This document shows, in pieces, positions 16,118 to 24,088 of a stretch of DNA of 64,000 nucleotides (positions are counted from its first letter, which is position 1; the number at the start of each line of letters is the position of its first letter). Source of the DNA: Niastella soli (GTDB lineage: Bacteria; Bacteroidota; Bacteroidia; Chitinophagales; Chitinophagaceae); NCBI RefSeq assembly GCF_017742245.1, contig NZ_JAGHKO010000002.1, positions 186,001 to 250,000 on the forward strand, read 5' to 3'. Under the pieces are notes generated by a model that saw only the letters and a list, made by a program, of their open reading frames with translations, did no database searches and was not told the DNA's origin. Made by a program: the position numbers and the translations under genes.

Positions 16118-18328
16118 TCAGTGCATGAATGTATTCCGGAGAACAGTTTTCTTATTGCCGTTATGTATGATAATGAAATAAACACCTTTTTGTAAGCCGG
16201 TATAATCTACGGGTAATGTATAGGTACCGGGTGCATAGGTTTTATTGGTCAATGTTTTTATTAACCGGCCATCAGTTGCATACAGGTTCACCATCACTTT
16301 TTCAAACGCAGCAACCCCGAACCGCAGGGTCGACAAGCCGGTTGATGGATTGGGCAGCACCATTGGTTTAACGGCTGCGGGGTCAACACTCGTGATTGGT
16401 GTTTCATTTTCCATTCTAGCTCCCGTAGCTGCACTACAGAATGCTTCAGTTGGGTTGGTCCCTGTAATTTCTATCCAGTCTATATTGGCAAACTCTGAAG
16501 CAACAGTTGTTTCCAATCTGATCTTGTTTGCCCCTGCCACCAGGGTTACCGGTATTTGAGCCGTGGTGGTCCAGGTGCTCCAGGTAGCGGTCTTCGGGAA
16601 GGAAACTGCCGCATTCACCTGCACCCCATTTACCAGCACCCTGGCCGTTGTAGCGCTTTGCGAACCCGCATTGGCATAGCGCCAAACGAGGTTGTAGGTA
16701 CCAGCCGCTCCGGCGCTCACTGCCCAGGTAATACCCTGACCGCTCGAATTGCTCAGGTTTATGTAATAGCCGCCATCGGCGCCTGTATAGGTATTTTGTC
16801 TGGAACCATTGGCGCTGCAATAACCGGTACCTGTACCTGATTTATCATCAATACGCAAGGTAGTACCAGTACCGCCGCCACTGGTTGTAAAGTTGGCCGT
16901 AACACTGGTATTGGCATTCATGGTTACGGTGGTAGTTGCATTGGTACCACTGGCGCCACCGCTCCAACTACTGAAAACATAACCCGAAGCCGGGGTTGCG
17001 GTCAATGTAACCACAGTACCGGCTGCATAAGAAGTGGCATTCGGGCTGCGGGTAATTGAACCGCCGGCAGATGGATTCGCTGTGGTCGTCAACGTATAGG
17101 TAGTACCCGTACTATTGGTAAAGTTAGCAGTAACGCTGGTGTTTGCATTCATAGTAACAGTGGTAGTAGTATTGGTACCGCTGGCACCGCCACTCCAACC
17201 TGTGAAGGTATAACCCGATGCCGGGGTTGCAGTCAAAGTAACCATGGTACCTGGTGAATAAGAACTGGCGTTCGGACTACGGGAAATAGATCCACCAGCA
17301 GAAGGATTAGCAGAAGTGGTCAATACATACGAAGTACTGGTACCACAACCACATTGGGTGGGCGATGGTAAAGTGGCCCCTGCCCCGCAAGTGGCATTAC
17401 TTACCAGCGCTTTCACATTGGCAGCCGGCGCTATACTCATGGAATAAGAAGGTGTAAAACTCGTACCACTGCCAGCTGTGTTGCCGGTAGTATTGTTATA
17501 TACGTTATTCCGGGATGTAACAGCAGTAAAATTATTCTCATACAGATCGATAGGATCATTTACGCCATCAAAATAATTGCTCTCCACCAGGATATCGGCT
17601 TCCACACCGGCACGTACGCAATAATTTGTCTGCGGACTGTCGAATAAATTGTTCACCACATGTACCTGGCCAAAACGAACGCGAGGCATGCGCTCCACCG
17701 TACCTGAGGTCCACCAGTTGTATACCATCGTTACTTTCAGCCGGCCACGATCAGATGTTTTACTATCTGAATTACCGATCAAATTACAATACTGGTGATT
17801 TTGTGAAGCAGACGTATAATGGAATTTAGTCCAGGAGACCGTAACATAACTGGCGCCATTAGTAATGTCCATGTCACCGTCCTGCCCATCATAGATATCA
17901 CAGTGGTCAATCCATACGTTATTAGTAGATGATCCATCGATCGTAATACAATCCACCCCGTCTACATCCACTGACCCAGGTCCCTGCACGATCATATTCC
18001 GGATGATCACATTGCTGGCCTTTATATCAAAGCCACCATACAATTTGGCGCCGGGCAAACCTATGATGGTTGTATTGGCAGCCACTTTTACGCGGGTACT
18101 AACACCTGAGCCCATAGTGCCGCTTACATATATAACCCTTGAACCCGAACCATTGGCCCGGGAAGTGAGGTCACTGATATTAGATACGGTTACAGGCGTT
18201 GCATTACCCCCACCGGTGGTGCCGCCATTTTGTGTACACCAGCCTACTGGCGCACATTGGTCCTGGGCATACGACAACGAAAAGAACGTCATCAATACAC
18301 ACAGCAGTGTAAATATTTTGCTTTTCAT
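16118..18328 (-). CDS. secreted PL1-type pectate lyase with InlB-like repeats, CBM35-like module and T9SS sorting domain
   Basis: 736 residues. Signal peptide 1-21; parallel beta-helix pectate lyase domain about 45-310 with VWIDHCDIYDGQDGDMDI (138-155; WIDH and the Ca-binding Asp cluster) and the catalytic-region RMPRVRFG (213-220). Two divergent InlB-type B-repeats (about 333-404 and 410-481) are followed by a CBM35-like carbohydrate-binding module (about 490-623) and a T9SS type A sorting domain (about 655-736). It should cleave polygalacturonate by beta-elimination at the cell surface or outside. The C-terminal accessory block is almost identical at DNA level to the next gene. It lies 80 bp downstream of the PL9 gene, so the two are probably one operon for pectin breakdown. 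Confidence 0.93.
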   Translation of the reverse strand: MKSKIFTLLCVLMTFFSLSYAQDQCAPVGWCTQNGGTTGGGNATPVTVSNISDLTSRANGSGSRVIYVSGTMGSGVSTRVKVAANTTIIGLPGAKLYGGFDIKASNVIIRNMIVQGPGSVDVDGVDCITIDGSSTNNVWIDHCDIYDGQDGDMDITNGASYVTVSWTKFHYTSASQNHQYCNLIGNSDSKTSDRGRLKVTMVYNWWTSGTVERMPRVRFGQVHVVNNLFDSPQTNYCVRAGVEADILVESNYFDGVNDPIDLYENNFTAVTSRNNVYNNTTGNTAGSGTSFTPSYSMSIAPAANVKALVSNATCGAGATLPSPTQCGCGTSTSYVLTTSANPSAGGSISRSPNASSYSPGTMVTLTATPASGYTFTGWSGGASGTNTTTTVTMNANTSVTANFTNSTGTTYTLTTTANPSAGGSITRSPNATSYAAGTVVTLTATPASGYVFSSWSGGASGTNATTTVTMNANTSVTANFTTSGGGTGTTLRIDDKSGTGTGYCSANGSRQNTYTGADGGYYINLSNSSGQGITWAVSAGAAGTYNLVWRYANAGSQSATTARVLVNGVQVNAAVSFPKTATWSTWTTTAQIPVTLVAGANKIRLETTVASEFANIDWIEITGTNPTEAFCSAATGARMENETPITSVDPAAVKPMVLPNPSTGLSTLRFGVAAFEKVMVNLYATDGRLIKTLTNKTYAPGTYTLPVDYTGLQKGVYFIIIHNGNKKTVLRNTFMH

Positions 18329-18408
18329 ACAAGTTGTTTTTGATCAATTAAGAATAAGGAAGGGCCGCCCTCCCGGCTGAGCCGGGACGGAACAGCCCTG
18401 TTGGTTGT

Positions 18409-20853
18409 TTATCTGGAAAGAATATTCTGGAGAAGCCTTTGTTTACCGTTATAGTTTATAGAAATAAAGTAAACGCCCTTCTGCAATCCTTTATAATCAA
18501 CAGGCACAGCATGTGTACCAGCTGCGAACACCCGATTCGCGAGCGTAGATACCAGTCTGCCATCTGCTGCATACAGATTCACGATCACTTTTTGCTGACT
18601 CGCCAGGGCAAACCGTACGGTTGACATCCCTGTTGTTGGATTGGGAACAACAATCGGCGCTTCCTCAATCAACAGCGCAGGCTCATCACCTTGTGTGGTC
18701 ATGCGGCTGCCGGTAGCAGCGCTGCAGGAGGCTTCGGTAGGGTTGGTACCGGTGATCTCTATCCAGTCTATATTGGCAAATTCAGAAGAAACGGTTGTTT
18801 CCAGCCTGATCTTGTTTGCCCCTGCCACCAGGGTAACCGGTATTTGAGCGGTGGTGGTCCAGGTGCTCCAGGTAGCCGTTTTCGGGAAGGAAACTGCCGC
18901 ATTCACCTGCACCCCATTCACCAGCACCCGGGCCGTTGTAGCGCTTTGTGAGCCCGCATTGGCATAGCGCCAAACGAGGTTGTAGGTACCAGCCGCTCCG
19001 GCGCTCACTGCCCAGGTAATACCCTGACCGCTCGAATTGCTCAGGTTTATGTAATAACCGCCATCGGCGCCTGTATAGGTATTTTGTCTGGAACCATTGG
19101 CGCTGCAATAACCGGTACCTGTACCTGATTTATCATCAATACGCAAGGTTGTACCAGTACCGCCGCCACTGGTTGTAAAGTTGGCCGTAACACTGGTATT
19201 GGCATTCATGGTTACGGTGGTAGTTGCATTGGTACCACTGGCGCCACCGCTCCAACTACTGAAAACATAACCCGAAGCCGGGGTTGCAGTCAATGTAACC
19301 ACAGTACCGGCAGAATAAGAGGTAGCATTCGGACTGCGGGTAATGCTGCCACCTGCTGAAGGACTAACCGTAGTGGTCAGGGTATATGTGGTACCCGTAC
19401 TATTGGTAAAGTTAGCAGTAACTGTTTTATTGGCATTCATGGTTATGGATACCGAAGTGGAAGAGCCCGTAGCATCGCCACTCCAGCCAGTGAAGGTATA
19501 GCCACTGCTGGGTGTAGCAGTAAGCGTAACCACGGTACCCGATGCATAGGTAGTAGCATTCGGACTGCGGCTTACACTGCCACCACCTGACGGTGATACA
19601 TTGGTAGTAAGCGAATACGAGGTGGAAGTACTTCCGGATTCAATAGCACCCAGATCTGGTGCGCTGCCATTGTAAGTAATACCGGTAGAAGTAACACCGG
19701 CATTTATGAGATCACTCCCCGATGCCAGATTTAAAAATCCATTTGAGGTTGGGTTTGCAGCAGCCCCTGGACTTACCGTAACAAAATCGGCCGCAGTTAC
19801 GGTAAAACCACCTGCTGCGCCCTGAAAGGAATTGGGTGCAGTGGCTGTACCAATAATGCGATCGTTTGAGCCGCTTTGGAACGACAGGTTGTTTTTAAAT
19901 ACACTGGTCCCTCCGTCAAAATTGAAATTTCTTTCGGCATTGTTATAACCGGTATTATTGGTTACTTCAATAGAGCCCAGGTTCCTGTTGTAAGTAAAAC
20001 CATGTTTTCCGTTGTTAAATGCAATACATCTTCTTACAATATGGTTCACCGAAATATCTTCTCCACCCAGCTTAAAACCATTTTTATCGCCATTGCCAGA
20101 CGTTGAGCCATCGGTCAGGATACCATTGTCATGGGAAATACAACCTTCCAATGTTATGGCGCCAATTGGCCCTGTATCAGGTTTTGTATAAAGGTCCCAG
20201 CCATCATCGATATTGTTATGAGAAACACAATTACGGAAAACGTTCCCGGCACCGCAGGTAAGCTTGGCAGCAAAACCATCGGCATCTTCATTATCCGGGT
20301 CTTTGTTATCATATGCTTCACAATTCAAGATCAGGTTATTACTGGGCCATTGTGCAATAGTGGTATAACTGGTATTATACCGGCTTAACTGCAACCCAGA
20401 GTCGGCGTTCTTTCTGAAGATACAGCTCTCAATAGTGTTGTTATCACCTGAAAGCAGCAACCCATTGTCACCAGCGCTTTCGATGATCAACCCTTTTAAA
20501 TGCCAGTAGCTGCCATCTAAAATAATACCGCGATTGGAGGTGGAAACCGCCATACCGGCAAAACTGATCACAGGCACTTCACTTCCATAGGCAAAAATAT
20601 TTTTATGTGCAGAAGAAGTGCCGCTGTTCGATTCAGCAATCAATACCGTGGCTGTTAAGTTATAAGTACCACCCCGCATATAAATAGTACTACCCGCCGT
20701 AATGGTGGCAATAGCGTTCGCCAGGGTAGTTGGCGATGAAATGGAAGTGCCTGAATTGGAAGCACTCCCCGAAGGTGAAACATACAGGTCCTGGGCATAG
20801 GCACCCAGATACACAGAGAATAAGGTTAGAAATGATAATAACATTTTTTTCAT
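18409..20853 (-). CDS. secreted PL9-type pectate lyase with InlB-like repeats, CBM35-like module and T9SS sorting domain
   Basis: 814 residues. Signal peptide 1-21; right-handed beta-helix about 22-405 with the PL9 signature: Asp192, Asp216, Asp217 and Asp220 (GFAAKL preceded by DAD, then NNIDDGWDLY) have exactly the spacing of the Ca-binding Asp209/233/234/237 of Dickeya Pel9A, and Lys261 in KNGFKLGG corresponds to its catalytic base. Two InlB-like repeats (about 411-482, 489-560), a CBM35-like module (about 567-700) and a T9SS sorting domain (about 735-814) follow. First gene of the pectate lyase pair. The mapping to Pel9A comes from memory of that structure. Confidence 0.92.
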   Translation of the reverse strand: MKKMLLSFLTLFSVYLGAYAQDLYVSPSGSASNSGTSISSPTTLANAIATITAGSTIYMRGGTYNLTATVLIAESNSGTSSAHKNIFAYGSEVPVISFAGMAVSTSNRGIILDGSYWHLKGLIIESAGDNGLLLSGDNNTIESCIFRKNADSGLQLSRYNTSYTTIAQWPSNNLILNCEAYDNKDPDNEDADGFAAKLTCGAGNVFRNCVSHNNIDDGWDLYTKPDTGPIGAITLEGCISHDNGILTDGSTSGNGDKNGFKLGGEDISVNHIVRRCIAFNNGKHGFTYNRNLGSIEVTNNTGYNNAERNFNFDGGTSVFKNNLSFQSGSNDRIIGTATAPNSFQGAAGGFTVTAADFVTVSPGAAANPTSNGFLNLASGSDLINAGVTSTGITYNGSAPDLGAIESGSTSTSYSLTTNVSPSGGGSVSRSPNATTYASGTVVTLTATPSSGYTFTGWSGDATGSSTSVSITMNANKTVTANFTNSTGTTYTLTTTVSPSAGGSITRSPNATSYSAGTVVTLTATPASGYVFSSWSGGASGTNATTTVTMNANTSVTANFTTSGGGTGTTLRIDDKSGTGTGYCSANGSRQNTYTGADGGYYINLSNSSGQGITWAVSAGAAGTYNLVWRYANAGSQSATTARVLVNGVQVNAAVSFPKTATWSTWTTTAQIPVTLVAGANKIRLETTVSSEFANIDWIEITGTNPTEASCSAATGSRMTTQGDEPALLIEEAPIVVPNPTTGMSTVRFALASQQKVIVNLYAADGRLVSTLANRVFAAGTHAVPVDYKGLQKGVYFISINYNGKQRLLQNILSR

Positions 20854-21586
20854 AAAACAAGCTTTAATTAAAGTATAAAAGACAATCGTTAAGGCAATAA
20901 GAGTACTGCATGGTTTATCTTAAAACCATGTACAGATGGCTACACCATTTCGGGTGAAACAGGTTGAAAGCTATATAGCGGATGGTATGCTCATCACGCA
21001 GGAGGAGGGTTTCCAGCGGAACAATAAGCAATTGATCGCTATTAGCAATAACGGGATCGGGTAATTGGGACGGATAAAAAACTAACTGGGTAATTGTAGA
21101 AAAAAACTGGGGAATGGGTAATTAATAAACTATAGGAAAGTTAAAAAGAAGTGAATTATCATACAGGCCTGCAAAGAGATTTTTTTACGCAAACGTTCCC
21201 GGAATTGTGCGGCACTTAATTAGCTATCGTTCAACAACAACAGTGAAAATACGGTCGCTAATTTATTATAACGAAGAGGCATGACCTAAGTTAATTGATC
21301 AAGCTATTGATACTCTCCATTTTATAATGCAAAATAGTTTAGCTGAAAGGTTTACAAAGGATAGTAAAAACCACAAATCTTTGAAATTCCTTAACAAGAC
21401 TTCTTACCAAAAGCCTTTAAATTTTCTTTATGTTAATGTGAATTATGTATATTTTATTGATAATGAGAGCTTCCTGCGCCTTTTACCACATCCTTTAACA
21501 TTTTACTGATTTTATGGCACGCTTTTTCAAGTATGTTGCCTGGTGATCAAATGATCGCTAATTCAATAACCTTAAAATCAAAGCGT
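20854..21586. other. long AT-rich intergenic region, no gene seen
   Basis: More than 700 bp between divergent genes. It should include the promoter of the pectate lyase operon (TATACTTTAA-like sequence on the minus strand about 20 bp from the start). The only open frame (21327-21509) is short, AT-driven and lacks supporting features. Confidence 0.5.
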
Positions 21587-22060
21587 ATGAAACGGATATT
21601 TTACACAACCACAGCAGTAGTAGTAAGTGCAGCCATGTTGATATCGTCCTGTAAGAACAACGATAACAAACTGGAGTCTGGGAGCATTCCGGTAACACCA
21701 AACTCGATCTCTCAATCAGAATATAATGAGTATAAAGACTGGAAACAACAGCAACACGAGGATTCTATTAAAATGCAAACGAAAGCAACCACTGCAACTC
21801 CACCAACAGTTGTAGTGCACAAACACTATACTACAGTTAACAATACAGAGCCTGTAGCCCAGGAACCAGCTAAAACTAAAAAGAAAGGCTGGAGTAAAGC
21901 CGCCAAGGGAACAGCCATTGGTGCCGGTGTTGGCGCAGCAGCAGGAGCCATACTTATTAAAAAGAACCGGGCATTAGGTGCAGCCGCAGGTGGTGTACTG
22001 GGTGGTGGCGTTGGTTATGGCGTTGGCCGTTCAATGGATAAAAAAGATGGTAGATACTAG
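21587..22060 (+). CDS. glycine-zipper lipoprotein (YMGG/osmotically inducible-like)
   Basis: About 157 residues from the ATG at 21587, which opens onto a lipoprotein signal (MKRIFYTTTAVVVSAAMLISSCKNN; Cys about 22). A low-complexity hydrophilic linker follows, then a C-terminal glycine zipper (GTAIGAGVGAAAGAI, then GAAAGGVLGGGVGYGVG) that would form two membrane-inserting helices, the arrangement of YMGG-like/Gly-zipper outer-membrane lipoproteins. Probably an envelope protein; no specific function. The stop codon is directly followed by a 7-bp tandem repeat. Confidence 0.8.
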   Translation: MKRIFYTTTAVVVSAAMLISSCKNNDNKLESGSIPVTPNSISQSEYNEYKDWKQQQHEDSIKMQTKATTATPPTVVVHKHYTTVNNTEPVAQEPAKTKKKGWSKAAKGTAIGAGVGAAAGAILIKKNRALGAAAGGVLGGGVGYGVGRSMDKKDGRY

Positions 22061-22120
22061 AACGGCAAACGGCAAACGGCAAACGGCAAACGGCAAACGG
22101 CAAACGGCAAACGGCAAACG
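22061..22120 (+). repeat. 7-bp tandem repeat followed by REP-like hairpin
   Basis: The unit AACGGCA is repeated about 8.5 times directly after the stop codon of the glycine-zipper gene, followed at 22119-22146 by CGGGCCCTTCGCTACGCTCAGGCCCG-type hairpin sequence and another AAACGGCAAAC. The pattern matches slippage-prone intergenic repeats found elsewhere in this window. Confidence 0.93.
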
Positions 22121-22233
22121 GGCCCTTCGCTACGCTCAGGCCCGTTAATCAAACGGCAAACAACCGCTCGAATCTTTTAACGTTCGGTCCTGCTCAGGAC
22201 ACTCAAATAGATTAGAAACTGGCTAAAATAAAC

Positions 22234-22262
22234 AAGCCCCGATGTAGCATTCGGGGCTGTTT
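22234..22262. terminator. terminator between convergent genes
   Basis: AGCCCCGA, short loop, TCGGGGCT followed by GTTTGTT on the plus strand, between the glycine-zipper gene and the convergent response-regulator gene. Confidence 0.8.
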
Positions 22263-22311
22263 GTTATTTGGTTTAATGGAATGTGCGTTTTCGTTAAAAA
22301 GCAATCAAGTT

Positions 22312-22704
22312 TTAGGCCACTTGCACCCGGTTTATAACTGACAACAACATATTATTTAAATCTGCAAAGGGTGCATCTTTCGCAACAAATCCATCGGCTC
22401 CCAATTGCATTCCCTTCTTAATGTATAGATTGCTGTCTTCCATTGAAAAGAAGATGATCTTCATAGCCGGCCATTCCTTCTTTAAATGAACCGTGGTTTC
22501 CAGTCCATTCATTACTGGCATATTGATATCCAGTACACAAATGTCTGGAGTATTGCTCTCCTGTAATTTATCAAGGAACTGTTGCCCATTCTCTGCTTCC
22601 ATTACCACATTGTATCCCAATGTTTTAAGTCGAAACTTCACACTTTCCCGAATGAAGGCATTGTCATCTACTACGGCGATAGTGATAGGGATTTCTTTTT
22701 TCAT
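22312..22704 (-). CDS. orphan single-domain response regulator
   Basis: About 130 residues from the ATG at 22704 (a TTG five codons upstream is less likely). It is a stand-alone receiver domain: acidic pocket VVDDN (about 12-16), phosphoacceptor Asp in CVLDINMPVMNG (about 57), conserved Ser in IIFFSMED and Lys in FVAKDAP. The sequence is closest in feel to the receiver of NarL/LuxR-type regulators, but no DNA-binding domain follows. No histidine kinase is adjacent, so it must take phosphate from, or regulate, a partner encoded elsewhere. Confidence 0.92.
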   Translation of the reverse strand: MKKEIPITIAVVDDNAFIRESVKFRLKTLGYNVVMEAENGQQFLDKLQESNTPDICVLDINMPVMNGLETTVHLKKEWPAMKIIFFSMEDSNLYIKKGMQLGADGFVAKDAPFADLNNMLLSVINRVQVA

Positions 22705-22925
22705 AGTTACATCATTCAATTTTTTTCAAAATTTCATGCTTCACAGATCGTTATGCTTTTCCCAGGGGTACCCTACTCAAAAGGGTGAGACATACCCGAT
22801 ATAACTAATACACCAAAGTGGAGAGTTCGACAAAAGGTTTTCTCAGAAAGACAAAAAATGAATAGTTTTCTATTATTCGCTAAGTATTTGCACTTAAAAT
22901 CCAGGCAGTAAGGAACAATTTTCGT

Positions 22926-24083
22926 TTATACGCCCACCCCAACGGCCCGGATAAGCGTTTTTTCTCCAAAGCGTTTTTTTACACTATCGATAGCCTGATA
23001 CAGCTTGATCATTTCCTGGGTATCCTCAAATAAACTTATCTGGTAATTCCCCGGGATGAGGTGGGTGAACCTGATACCCAATAACCTGATGAGTAATCGC
23101 CGTTCGTATAACTTATTGAACAATTCCTTCGCTGTTTGTAGCAATACATGGTCGGCATTGGTATAGGAGATGGTAATTTGTTTGGTAAATGTTTCAAAAT
23201 TCGAGTAGCGCACTTTAACGGTCACGCAGCCGGTCAGTTTGTTTTGCTGCCGTAACTGAAAGGCAATTTCCTCGGTCATTCGTACCAGCTGGCTATGCAG
23301 AAAATTAGTATCGATGGTGTCTGTTTGAAAGGTACTTTCCGTTGAAATGGATTTTTGCTCATGATAAGGCAGAACCGGCGTTTCATCGATGCCATTTGCC
23401 TTACGCCAGAGATCGATACCTGATTTACCCAGCAGATTTTCCATCATTTCCATGGGTATCTCACTTAATACCTTCACTGTTTGTACCCCCATTTTTAACA
23501 GCTTGTAACCGGTTTCCTTGCCAATGCCTGGTATTTTAATAATACTGAGCGGCGCCAGAAACGTCTTTTCATTTCCAAAAGGTATTTCCAGTTGTCCATT
23601 GGGTTTTACTTCATTGGTGGCCACCTTGCTGATGAGTTTGTTGGAAGCAAGTCCCCAGGAGATCGGCAATCCGCTTTCCTTATTGATCTTTTTCTTTAAC
23701 TGGTCGGTAAACTGCAGGCACCCGAAAAACTTATCCATTCCGGTAAGATCTATATAGAACTCATCGATACTCGCCTTTTCAAAAACAGGCACCGAATCTT
23801 TTATAACATCTGTTACCAGCCGGGAATATTTACTATAGGCTTCAAAATCACTTTTTATAATAATGGCTTCGGGACATAACCGGCGGGCAATTTTCATGGG
23901 CATGGCACTATGGATGCCAAATTTTCGCGCTTCATAGCTACAGGCAGCTACCACGCCCCGGTCGCTGCCGCCACCAACCAACAGGGGTTTGCCGCGAAAC
24001 TTCGGGTTCCTTAATGTTTCAACCGATACAAAAAAAGCATCCAGGTCAAAATGGGCTATATGTCTGTCCTTTGATAATAACAT
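22926..24083 (-). CDS. dinB: DNA polymerase IV (Y-family translesion polymerase)
   Basis: 385 residues. Catalytic acids are present in HFDLDAFFVSVE (Asp13) and the family motif SIDEFYIDLTG (Asp107, Glu108). A helix-hairpin-helix region (IKIPGIGKETGYKLL) and a little-finger domain follow. It would extend primers past lesions and is mutagenic. It starts 5 bp after the dnaE-like gene stop, so the two polymerases form one operon, the Bacteroidota form of a mutagenesis cassette; no imuA- or lexA-like gene is adjacent. Confidence 0.95.
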   Translation of the reverse strand: MLLSKDRHIAHFDLDAFFVSVETLRNPKFRGKPLLVGGGSDRGVVAACSYEARKFGIHSAMPMKIARRLCPEAIIIKSDFEAYSKYSRLVTDVIKDSVPVFEKASIDEFYIDLTGMDKFFGCLQFTDQLKKKINKESGLPISWGLASNKLISKVATNEVKPNGQLEIPFGNEKTFLAPLSIIKIPGIGKETGYKLLKMGVQTVKVLSEIPMEMMENLLGKSGIDLWRKANGIDETPVLPYHEQKSISTESTFQTDTIDTNFLHSQLVRMTEEIAFQLRQQNKLTGCVTVKVRYSNFETFTKQITISYTNADHVLLQTAKELFNKLYERRLLIRLLGIRFTHLIPGNYQISLFEDTQEMIKLYQAIDSVKKRFGEKTLIRAVGVGV

Positions 24084-24088
24084 CGTTG

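Noticed and set aside
21327-21509. plus-strand open frame of 60 codons
   Set aside because: AT-rich chance frame without signal, domain or spacing to neighbours.
22061-22120. possible CRISPR or attachment-site repeat
   Set aside because: Continuous 7-bp tandem copies without spacers; a slippage-type microsatellite.
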